From assembly GCA_003450915.1 (NCBI GenBank), contig DMEM01000046.1, positions 1 through 6,446 of the forward strand: 6,446 nt of DNA, read 5' to 3'. The position numbers and the translations under genes were made by a program. Position 1 is the first letter of the stretch; every line of letters begins with the position of its first letter. The notes under the pieces were generated by a model. That model was not told where the DNA came from. It saw only the letters and a program-made list of their open reading frames with translations, and ran no database searches. Source of the stretch: Alphaproteobacteria bacterium. GTDB taxonomy: Bacteria; Pseudomonadota; Alphaproteobacteria; UBA1280; UBA12223. Positions 1 through 5,551 of this stretch are shown in pieces.

Positions 1-1
1 C

Positions 2-85
2 ACAGGTATTTATTTTTTATCAGCTTATCTATTAGCAGGAACTTTTTATTTGCAATTAACGAAAAGTTCAGCCAGAAAAAGCTAA
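2..85 (+). CDS. C-terminal tail of a small or larger membrane protein, possibly CcmD-like (partial)
   Basis: The second plus-strand frame is open from the window edge to a TAA at 83-85. It encodes 27 residues: a hydrophobic, aromatic stretch (IYFLSAYLLAGTFYLQL) followed by a short basic tail (TKSSARKS). This is the usual pattern of a final membrane helix with a cytoplasmic positive end. The combination of a Tyr-rich single helix and a short basic tail resembles CcmD, the small haem-exporter subunit of cytochrome c maturation, but with no start codon and no upstream genes in view this is only a guess. It converges on the lipoprotein operon that ends at 144. Confidence 0.45.
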   Translation, partial: TGIYFLSAYLLAGTFYLQLTKSSARKS

Positions 86-90
86 TAATT

Positions 91-113
91 AAAAATACAT
101 ATGTAATATTTTT
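91..113. terminator. weak A/U-only hairpin between convergent genes, possible bidirectional terminator
   Basis: A 7-bp inverted repeat (AAAAATA at 91-97, TATTTTT at 107-113) encloses a 9-base loop that contains the palindrome CATATG. It lies between the plus-strand stop at 85 and the minus-strand stop at 144, where a shared terminator would be expected, and it ends in a T run on either strand. The stem has no G-C pair in its arms, so its stability is doubtful and it may be a chance product of A+T richness. Confidence 0.25.
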
Positions 114-143
114 AGAGTATTCAAAGTATAAATCCATAATTTA

Positions 144-734
144 CTAGTAATCTAACGCAACTGTTTGCACTCTTGTTGTGTAGATTGAAAGACCTGCACT
201 TAAAGTAAATTGTAATGATGAAGGCTCTTTTAGTTTTTCAAAAATTAAGAAGCCTTGGTGTGAATCATTAGGCTGTAGTGAAAAGTCCTGTAGCGTTTTT
301 TCATTTAGATTATAAGCAAAGTTATTGTTTTCCATTTCTGTTTTTCTGAATGGGTTCATGTAAGTATCTTTATCATTTAAATCAATGTTTTTAGATTTGA
401 TAAGTTTGCCTAATTTAACTTGAGGCTTAACTCTACCTGTTTCAATATTATCTATTAAAGCATTTTTAAAACTAAAGTATGATGCATCATCGCTGATATT
501 TTCAGCTTTGAAAAATACAATTGAGTAATCATCCGCATTTTCACCGAATTGCTCTGTTGCTTCATCGTTAGTAAGTAGCTTTGCATAGACAACGTTATTA
601 AAAGCAATTTCAGTTGTTGTTTTAGCTTGCAGATTATCATTAATAGAATAATCGTTTAAGTAATAGTTTTGAGAGTTAGAAGAGCAAGCTGCTAATGTAA
701 ACAGGCTTAAAGCTGATAGGATATACTTAGTCAT
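144..734 (-). CDS. small predicted outer-membrane lipoprotein, function unknown
   Basis: This 196-residue protein has a short lipoprotein signal peptide (MTKYILSALSLFTLAAC) with lipobox L-A-A-C and lipidated Cys17. Ser follows at +2 rather than Asp, so Lol sorting to the outer membrane is expected. After a Ser/Asn/Tyr-rich linker the mature part looks like a small beta-rich domain: alternating strands at about 43-52 and 69-90, and a late strand pattern GFLIFEKLKEPSSLQFTL at 161-178. That late pattern recalls immunoglobulin-like domains such as DUF4352, where a similar motif marks one of the last strands; this is inference. There are no catalytic motifs and no cysteines besides Cys17. The start is supported by AAGGAAT at 742-748, which overlaps the upstream gene's stop codon, so it is the last gene of the operon and probably translationally coupled. 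Confidence 0.85.
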   Translation of the reverse strand: MTKYILSALSLFTLAACSSNSQNYYLNDYSINDNLQAKTTTEIAFNNVVYAKLLTNDEATEQFGENADDYSIVFFKAENISDDASYFSFKNALIDNIETGRVKPQVKLGKLIKSKNIDLNDKDTYMNPFRKTEMENNNFAYNLNEKTLQDFSLQPNDSHQGFLIFEKLKEPSSLQFTLSAGLSIYTTRVQTVALDY

Positions 735-746
735 AATTATTATTCC

Positions 747-1898
747 TTATTTTGCTGTAATTGTTTTAGTAGTAGTTTCTGAAACTTCAACAGTTGTTTT
801 AACTGAATCTGTTACTTCAGGTGTAGCTTCAAGCACTGGAGTTTCTGTTACAGGTGCTTCAACAATTGTTTCTACAGTTTCTGTAACTTCTTGAACAGGA
901 GTTTCTACTACTACTTCTTCTGCTACAGGTGTCTCAATAACGTTAGCAGTTTCAGTTTCTGTAGTTTCAGCTGTTTGTGTAGGCTCTTGAACAGGTTCTT
1001 GTTCAGTTGGAGTAGTTTGTTCTGCTGTTTCTTGTACTTGAGCTTCTGGCTGTTGTGTTTCTTCTGTATTTTGCTCAGTTTCTTGAGCTTGTTCATTTGG
1101 AGTAGTTTGTTCTGCTTGTGTAGTTGCTTCTTCAACTTGAGTTTCTTGCTCTGCTTTTTGCTCTGCCTCTTGTTGATCAAGAGTTTCTTCCATGCGTTTA
1201 AATTCTTTCGCAACTTGAACTTTTACAGCTTTTTCTTCCTTTTTAGCTTTGTATTCTCCAGCAGCTGTGCCTTTAGTTGTTAAAATAAAATCATTTTTAG
1301 CTGAAACAATGTTCTGCTTGATGTTTTTAACAGCAAGTTCGTTAATAGCGCGGTAGATGTTTTCATTTAGTGGTACAACTTTATCAGATGAAGTGTCTTT
1401 TGTAGTTAAAAAGATAACTGATTCAGAATCTGCTAGGATTAATTTATATGTAATATTAGTAAAAACTTTTAAGTTTACAAAACCAGAAGTGTCTTGGTCA
1501 GAAAGCTGTCTAATATTAGCATTGAATTTGTTAACTTGAGCTAAGAAAATAGCATCTTTGCCAACTGTTCTTTTAACTTCTTGGATTTGAGTTGAAGTTG
1601 GGTTAAAGTCTATGCTTTGGTTTAATAGAGCAACAGTTTCAAATGAGTTAGTAGATCTGATTTCTTCAAATAAAATATTAGATAAAGAATCAGCTACTGA
1701 ACTTGAGAAATAATCATCATTATTTTGTACAAAAGAAGAATCCCTAGCGTCTACCACTTTAGGAACGGCAACGTTAAACTCATACTTAAATTTAGCTACT
1801 TTAGGAAAAACTTTATATTCTAAGTCTGCTTTTTCAAGTGGTTTTGATGAACAACTTGCCAAAAGTACGGCAAGAGAGGCTATTACAAGGTTTTTCAT
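747..1898 (-). CDS. lipoprotein with periplasmic domain and long acidic Glu/Thr/Gln/Pro/Val tail
   Basis: This 383-residue protein begins with a lipoprotein signal peptide and lipobox L-A-S-C (Cys16, then Ser-Ser, predicting outer-membrane sorting). Residues about 24-205 form an ordinary mixed alpha/beta domain. The stretch VAVPKVVDARDSSF (43-56), an amphipathic helix near 66-82 and GKDAIFLAQVNKF (113-125) resemble periplasmic lipoproteins of the CsgG/TolB-N-like or YajG-like kind, but I cannot name a family. Residues about 205-240 are Lys/Glu-rich and probably helical. From about 240 to the end the chain is disordered: Glu, Thr, Gln, Pro and Val dominate, with an EQTTP motif at 263 and 293 and ETPV at 322, 332 and 352. 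Residues 249-366 contain no Lys or Arg. The tail might span the periplasm or bind a basic partner. The start codon overlaps the oxidase stop by one base (TAATG), with AGGAAG at 1908-1913. Confidence 0.88.
   Translation of the reverse strand: MKNLVIASLAVLLASCSSKPLEKADLEYKVFPKVAKFKYEFNVAVPKVVDARDSSFVQNNDDYFSSSVADSLSNILFEEIRSTNSFETVALLNQSIDFNPTSTQIQEVKRTVGKDAIFLAQVNKFNANIRQLSDQDTSGFVNLKVFTNITYKLILADSESVIFLTTKDTSSDKVVPLNENIYRAINELAVKNIKQNIVSAKNDFILTTKGTAAGEYKAKKEEKAVKVQVAKEFKRMEETLDQQEAEQKAEQETQVEEATTQAEQTTPNEQAQETEQNTEETQQPEAQVQETAEQTTPTEQEPVQEPTQTAETTETETANVIETPVAEEVVVETPVQEVTETVETIVEAPVTETPVLEATPEVTDSVKTTVEVSETTTKTITAK
998..1116 (-). repeat. in-frame 90-bp-spaced direct repeat inside the lipoprotein tail
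   Basis: Two 29-base copies (998-1026 and 1088-1116) differ at one base only (1006 versus 1096) and lie exactly 90 bp, or 30 codons, apart in the same frame. They encode the two EQTTP-centred segments of the acidic tail. The flanking sequence is similar in composition but not identical, which suggests an older tandem duplication or slippage expansion that has since diverged. Confidence 0.75.
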
Positions 1899-3043
1899 TA
1901 GTCTTTACTTCCTGGTTGTTTAAGTTTATTTACTCTAAATGGTGTTAAATCAATAAGCTCTTCGCCTTCTGCTATTAATGAACTTATGATTTTTGCTGTA
2001 AATGGTGCTGTGCAAATACCTATTTTGCCATGTCCTGTAGCTACAAATAGGTTTTTAGCCTCATCACATTTACCTAATAATGGAGATCCAAGGTAGCTAT
2101 GTGGGCGGTGTCCTGCCCATGCTCTAACTATATCTTCTTTGGTAATAGAAGGGATAATTCTTTGCCCTCCTTTAATTAGCATATTTATTGATTTATCCTT
2201 AACATCCTCAGAAAAATCAGGCTTTCTTGATGATGTTGAACCAATAAATGTTGTACCGTCTTTTTTGCATAGTGCATAAAAACCAGCCATTTTAATTAGT
2301 CGGTCAAATTTTCTTTCTTCAAGTTTAAGTTCTAGAGCTTCACCTTTTTGTGATAAAATTTCACCAAGGTTGCCGATAATATGTTTAAACTTAGAAGAAT
2401 ACGCCCCAGCTGCAATTAAAACATTATCTGCAAAAATTTCAGTGTCAGTTGTTTTTACGCCTTTTGCAACATTATTTTCATCTATAATAACATCTTCTAC
2501 AGATACATTTTCTAAAATTTCTACGTTTAATTTATTACATGCAGCTTTTAATGCCTCAACTAATTTTTCAGTTGAAAGGTTTGCTGTCAATCTTGAATGC
2601 ATGCATCCAAATTTTGCTTCTGTAAGGTTTGGCTCAAGTTCTTTTGCTTGTTCAAATGTTAGCATTTCAAATGCTGGGCTACCATTAACCTGTTTGTCAA
2701 GCTCGTTTGATCTCTCTACAGCTTTTTGTGCTTTTTCTAATTGTTTTTCTGAATGTAGAACTTGTAAATGGCCTAAATTTTCAAATTCAATATCAACGCC
2801 TGAAAATTCTACTAACTCTTTAGCAAAATCTTTGTACATTTCTATGCTTGTACGTTGTAAAATAGCAGTTGGTTTTTCAATTGTTGGAACATAGGGCATT
2901 AAAACACCTAAAGATGCAGTTGTTGCACGAGCTCCGCAAGCACCTTCTTCAAGCACTTTAACTTGCATACCTTTTTGTGCAAGTTTATAAGCACAGCTTA
3001 AGCCGATAACTCCACCACCAATAACTATAATTGACTTTTCCAT
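1898..3043 (-). CDS. FAD-dependent amino-acid oxidase/dehydrogenase of the DAO family (ThiO/DadA-like)
   Basis: This 381-residue protein has the length and motif order of the D-amino-acid oxidase/glycine oxidase family, which oxidises an amino acid or amine at FAD to the imine. The N-terminal Rossmann motif is G9-x-G11-x-x-G14, with an acidic residue at 32 to bind the ADP ribose. A second FAD-contact segment, ADNVLIAAGAYS, lies at 205-216, and QKGEALEL (232-239) matches the family's 'kGq' strand. The C-terminal signature is WAGHRPHS (309-316, with Arg313 as the likely substrate-carboxylate ligand) followed by NLFVATGHGKIGICTAP (331-347). No signal peptide or membrane segment is seen, so it is cytoplasmic or peripheral. 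No thiamine or amino-acid genes adjoin it, so ThiO, DadA or another substrate cannot be decided. The start is supported by AAAGGAT at 3048-3054. It is the first gene of the three-gene minus-strand operon. Confidence 0.9.
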   Translation of the reverse strand: MEKSIIVIGGGVIGLSCAYKLAQKGMQVKVLEEGACGARATTASLGVLMPYVPTIEKPTAILQRTSIEMYKDFAKELVEFSGVDIEFENLGHLQVLHSEKQLEKAQKAVERSNELDKQVNGSPAFEMLTFEQAKELEPNLTEAKFGCMHSRLTANLSTEKLVEALKAACNKLNVEILENVSVEDVIIDENNVAKGVKTTDTEIFADNVLIAAGAYSSKFKHIIGNLGEILSQKGEALELKLEERKFDRLIKMAGFYALCKKDGTTFIGSTSSRKPDFSEDVKDKSINMLIKGGQRIIPSITKEDIVRAWAGHRPHSYLGSPLLGKCDEAKNLFVATGHGKIGICTAPFTAKIISSLIAEGEELIDLTPFRVNKLKQPGSKD

Positions 3044-3058
3044 ATTAATCCTTTAAAT

Positions 3059-3074
3059 TAAATTTATAAATTTA
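3059..3074. promoter_or_regulatory. 16-bp perfect A/T palindrome in the divergent promoter region
   Basis: Between the divergent starts at 3043 and 3108 lies the perfect palindrome TAAATTTATAAATTTA. It presents TATAAA, a good -10-like hexamer, in both directions (3065-3070 on plus, 3068-3063 on minus). This would suit a symmetric bidirectional promoter or an operator shared by the oxidase operon and rsmE. I find no convincing -35 element at 16-18 bases for either direction. A second plus-strand -10-like hexamer, TATAAC, sits at 3082-3087. In DNA this A+T-rich a palindrome can arise by chance. Confidence 0.35.
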
Positions 3075-3107
3075 TCTGTAATATAACAAATAAAAGTAGG
3101 ATAGTAA

Positions 3108-3815
3108 ATGTTGAAAAACAAAAAAGATTTAAAAAACATATTCGTTGATGTAAAACTGCAACTAAATGACGTAATTTTCTTAGAAAAAGAAGTGCAAAAT
3201 CGCCTTAAGAGGGTAATGCGTTTTAAAAAAGGCTGGCAGTTTGCTGTTTTTAATGGTGTTGATGGATTGTTTTTAGCCCAGGTGCAAGATGCTGATTGTC
3301 AAGAGATTTTACTTATTGAAAAGTTAAAAGATCAGCCTGAAAAAACAACTAGTGTGCTATTTTTACCAATTTTGAAAAAAGAGGCTCTATCTAATGCTGT
3401 TCGTCAAGCAACCGAATTAGGCATTGATATTATCCAACCTATTATGACAGAATATACTGTAGAAAAAGATTTTAAATTTGACAGATATAATCAAATAGCA
3501 GTAGGAGCAGCTGAACAATCTGAACGCCTAACTTTAGTTGATATAAAAGAAATGTTAAATCTACAATATGCTGTAAAAAACTTTAATAATCAGATATTTT
3601 GGGCATGCGAAAGACTTGATAAAGTACCAGCAGGAAAAATTACATTTAGCCAAGATGATGGGGTTTTAATTGGCCCTGAAGGAGGTTTTTCTGATAGTGA
3701 AAAAGAATTCTTATTTGATCAAGAAAATATTGTTCCACAAAGCTTGGGAAAAAGCATTTTAAAAGCCGATACAGCAGTTGTTACATCTATCTTTAAATTC
3801 AAGATGTTAACATAA
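3108..3815 (+). CDS. rsmE: 16S rRNA (uracil(1498)-N3)-methyltransferase RsmE
   Basis: RsmE is a SPOUT-class enzyme that uses S-adenosylmethionine to methylate N3 of U1498 in 16S rRNA. The 235 residues match the normal family length. The N-terminal PUA-like domain (about 11-75) carries the family pattern NRLKRVMRFKKGWQFAVFNG at 31-50. The trefoil-knot catalytic domain follows with RQATELGID (99-107), AAEQSERL (134-141), the SAM-binding LIGPEGGFSDSE (187-198) and the knot motif SLGKSILKADTAVV (212-225). FNGVDG and the ADTA form of the last motif are typical of alphaproteobacterial members. The ATG at 3108 has AGGA at 3098-3101, six bases upstream. It is divergent from the oxidase operon and separated from the next gene by 112 bases, so it is probably transcribed alone. 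Confidence 0.95.
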   Translation: MLKNKKDLKNIFVDVKLQLNDVIFLEKEVQNRLKRVMRFKKGWQFAVFNGVDGLFLAQVQDADCQEILLIEKLKDQPEKTTSVLFLPILKKEALSNAVRQATELGIDIIQPIMTEYTVEKDFKFDRYNQIAVGAAEQSERLTLVDIKEMLNLQYAVKNFNNQIFWACERLDKVPAGKITFSQDDGVLIGPEGGFSDSEKEFLFDQENIVPQSLGKSILKADTAVVTSIFKFKMLT

Positions 3816-3860
3816 ATATCACATGGTGCAACTTATATATCAAATATTGCTTAAAATGGT

Positions 3861-3889
3861 TTGAATAATTACCTTTCTCAATATATCAT
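3861..3889 (+). promoter_or_regulatory. sigma70-like promoter candidate for the GGDEF gene
   Basis: TTGAAT (3861-3866) and TATCAT (3884-3889) are separated by exactly 17 bases, giving 4/6 and 5/6 matches to the -35 and -10 consensus. It lies 38 bases ahead of the start codon at 3928. A second, perfect TATAAT lies at 3900-3905 without a convincing -35, so which -10 is used is not settled by sequence alone. Confidence 0.4.
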
Positions 3890-3893
3890 AATA

Positions 3894-3916
3894 TTATTGT
3901 ATAATAAAAACAATAA
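3894..3916 (+). promoter_or_regulatory. 7-bp inverted repeat just upstream of the GGDEF gene's ribosome-binding site
   Basis: TTATTGT (3894-3900) and its reverse complement ACAATAA (3910-3916) flank a 9-base spacer. The right arm runs into the Shine-Dalgarno sequence AAGGG (3915-3919), which is eight bases from the ATG at 3928. The repeat also covers the TATAAT at 3900-3905. It could be a protein-binding operator over a -10 element or, if transcription starts upstream, a weak hairpin partly covering the ribosome-binding site. The stem is mostly A-U, so RNA stability would be low. Confidence 0.3.
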
Positions 3917-3927
3917 GGGTTAGATAT

Positions 3928-5310
3928 ATGAAAAAAATTACATGTGTTTTAGGTTCAGCTTGTTTAGAAGTGGTTTCAACAGCAACAGGGCAGTATACAA
4001 ATAACCGATTTACAGGTTTCACTAATGTTAGTTTTGGAGGCGAAGGCTATTATGTATCAACATTGCTGAATGCTCTAGATACATCAGCATGCTTACTTAG
4101 TGCAATCAATCATAATCCAGTTTCTCAACTGATGGCCGATGACTTAGCACGCAATAAAGTAAGAAGTCACTTTTTAATTGACGATGGTCTTCCAGATTCA
4201 GTAGCAAACTATCATTATACAGATGGTCAGCTTTCATCTGTAGTTCTAACTAACCCAAATACAATGGCTGTTTTTAGTGAAGACTTTGTTTTAAGAACAC
4301 TAAAAAAATCATTTTCATTCTTTTTAGACTTAAACCCAAGTATTATGAGTTTTGAAAATATTGTATCTGCAATTGATAAAAAGCCAGATCTAAAATTATT
4401 TATTTCAGCTTGTGATGCTGTAGATGTAGATAAATTAAACATGATAATAGATCGTGCTAACTTAATCTTTTTATCAGAAGATACATTAAAAGCAAGTAAA
4501 ACTCATTATGACTGTGAGAGCTTAAGAGAGTTAACAAATCAAGTAAAAACAGATTTAATCGTTATTTTAGATGATGGTAATATACTTATTTCAGACTATG
4601 CAGAACAGCAAATTACAAACCTGAAAGAATCTCTAGATCTTGGTTTTAGACATAAAGTTTTAAGAGATAAGAACTTTTTCAAGGCTTGTGTTATTGATTC
4701 TTTAAATAATAATGCTGACTTGAATATATTGCAAGCAGCTGAATTGGTTCTATTTAACTATGATGAATTATCATGGAGAATTGATGTTCAAATTGAAAAA
4801 CAAAACCCATTAGAAAGCTCAATGAGAACAGTTATTCGTAAAGCTCATAGAGATAACTTGACAGGGGTTTTAAATCGTCATGGTTTAGATCAGTTTTTAA
4901 CAACACCTGGTATTGATTTAAGTACATATACAATGCTAATGATTGATATAGATAAGTTCAAAAATGTTAATGATACTTACGGGCATCAAGTAGGAGATGA
5001 GGTTCTGGCTGCTATTGCAAGTATTTTAAGTGATCATATGCGTCAAGGTGATATTGCAGCACGTTTAGGCGGTGAAGAGTTTGTTTGTTTAATTAAAAAT
5101 TTAACTCCAGAGCTAACTGAAACTGTAGCAAATCGTATTCGATCAGAGATTGAAAAAACACCGTTAAGCACAGAGCATTTAAATATAACAGTTTCAATAG
5201 GCTGTACATCATGGCAAAAAAATGAAATGTTTATTGATGTTATGGAACGTGCCGATCAGCAGCTTTACAAAGCCAAACACTCTGGACGCAACCGCGTTAT
5301 TGTTGGATAG
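3928..5310 (+). CDS. soluble diguanylate cyclase with an N-terminal degenerate PfkB/ribokinase-like domain
   Basis: This 460-residue protein has no signal peptide or membrane helix. Residues 1-285 follow the PfkB sugar/nucleoside-kinase layout: first strand ITCVLGSACLEVV (4-16), the GGEG turn (37-40), a strand-helix run to 80, a domain core at 155-220 and the C-terminal helix RDKNFFKACVIDSL (246-259). The kinase motif GAGD is replaced by RDKN (246-249), so the catalytic Asp becomes Asn249. The usual NxxE motif reads SEDT (183-186), and the substrate Asn after the GG turn becomes Tyr42. Phosphotransfer is therefore unlikely and ligand sensing more plausible. A helical linker leads to a complete GGDEF domain (about 305-460): DNLTGVLNR (309-317), metal Asp340, Asn348 and Asp357 for guanine, GGEEF (381-385) and I-site R372-x-x-D375. 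It should make c-di-GMP from two GTP with product feedback. Start support is AAGGG at 3915-3919. Confidence 0.88.
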   Translation: MKKITCVLGSACLEVVSTATGQYTNNRFTGFTNVSFGGEGYYVSTLLNALDTSACLLSAINHNPVSQLMADDLARNKVRSHFLIDDGLPDSVANYHYTDGQLSSVVLTNPNTMAVFSEDFVLRTLKKSFSFFLDLNPSIMSFENIVSAIDKKPDLKLFISACDAVDVDKLNMIIDRANLIFLSEDTLKASKTHYDCESLRELTNQVKTDLIVILDDGNILISDYAEQQITNLKESLDLGFRHKVLRDKNFFKACVIDSLNNNADLNILQAAELVLFNYDELSWRIDVQIEKQNPLESSMRTVIRKAHRDNLTGVLNRHGLDQFLTTPGIDLSTYTMLMIDIDKFKNVNDTYGHQVGDEVLAAIASILSDHMRQGDIAARLGGEEFVCLIKNLTPELTETVANRIRSEIEKTPLSTEHLNITVSIGCTSWQKNEMFIDVMERADQQLYKAKHSGRNRVIVG

Positions 5311-5326
5311 TTTTGTGACTCTTTAG

Positions 5327-5373
5327 TTTATTTATGTGGTCATGTATTAGTATACACTTCCCTTATAAATAAA
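5327..5373. repeat. long-loop A/T inverted repeat after the GGDEF gene
   Basis: TTTATTTAT (5327-5335) pairs perfectly with ATAAATAAA (5365-5373), and GTG (5336-5338) can extend the stem against a CAC in the loop. It starts 17 bases after the GGDEF stop. There is no T tract after it, so it does not look like a standard intrinsic terminator. It may be a 3'-end structure or a chance result of A+T richness. No better terminator for the GGDEF gene was seen. Confidence 0.25.
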
Positions 5374-5513
5374 TTAAACTCTCAGCAAAGCTATCTCTAC
5401 AATATGATCGGTTAGAATGAGAAAGCAATTCATCATATTTATCTCAACAAGAAGATTGGGCAAAAATAAAGCAAAATCTTCATAGATTATCACACTATTA
5501 CATACCTATATAA
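5373..5513 (+). pseudogene. possible decayed reading frame in the 241-base intergenic region
   Basis: One plus-strand frame is open from just after the TAA at 5370-5372 to the TAA at 5511-5513, except for a single in-frame TGA at 5418-5420. The part after the TGA (residues such as SYLSQQEDWAKIKQNLHRLS) has a mixed, amphipathic composition that looks protein-like, unlike the Phe/Lys/Ile/Asn noise usual in A+T-rich spacer. There is no ribosome-binding site or good start codon in frame. The other genes here use TGG for Trp and end in normal stops, so TGA readthrough is not assumed. It could be a remnant of a lost gene or simply chance. Confidence 0.2.
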
Positions 5514-5514
5514 T
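5487..5514 (+). promoter_or_regulatory. promoter candidate for the two small-protein genes
   Basis: A perfect TATAAT at 5509-5514 is preceded by TTATCA (5487-5492, 4/6 to the -35 consensus) with a 16-base spacer. The predicted start of transcription would fall near 5521, giving a leader of about 30 bases before the ATG at 5552 that contains the strong AAGGAG at 5539-5544. Confidence 0.4.
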
Positions 5515-5551
5515 TAGGTTGGTTAATAGCTAGGTAAAAAGGAGAAAAAAT

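Noticed and set aside
750..1190. CRISPR-like or tandem array from repeated motifs in the plus-strand text
   Set aside because: The repeats are in-frame coding low complexity with no constant repeat/spacer periodicity; only one 29-base pair at 90 bp is near-identical.
923..1213. Minus-strand Lys/Gln/Leu-rich open frame within the lipoprotein gene
   Set aside because: It is an out-of-frame reading of the same low-complexity repeat, and the real frame has a lipobox and operon signals.
891..1283. Plus-strand 130-codon open frame rich in Phe, Ser, Cys and Leu
   Set aside because: It is the antisense of the Glu/Gln/Lys-rich lipoprotein tail; GAA and CAA codons read backwards give TTC and TTG. Its composition is not that of a real protein and it has no credible ribosome-binding site.
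2370..2894. Plus-strand 174-codon open frame opposite the oxidase gene
   Set aside because: It lies wholly inside the oxidase gene, which has strong family motifs; the antisense product shows no recognisable domain.
3816..3927. Intrinsic terminator after rsmE
   Set aside because: Only a 4-bp GCAA/TTGC pairing with a long loop could be found after the stop, without a following T tract; not enough to call.
4227..4442. Minus-strand 71-codon frame inside the GGDEF gene
   Set aside because: It is antisense to the PfkB-like domain, without ribosome-binding site or recognisable product.
5418..5420. TGA read as Trp or selenocysteine (alternative code)
   Set aside because: All clear genes in the window use TGG for Trp and show no internal TGA, and no SECIS-like hairpin is evident after this TGA.
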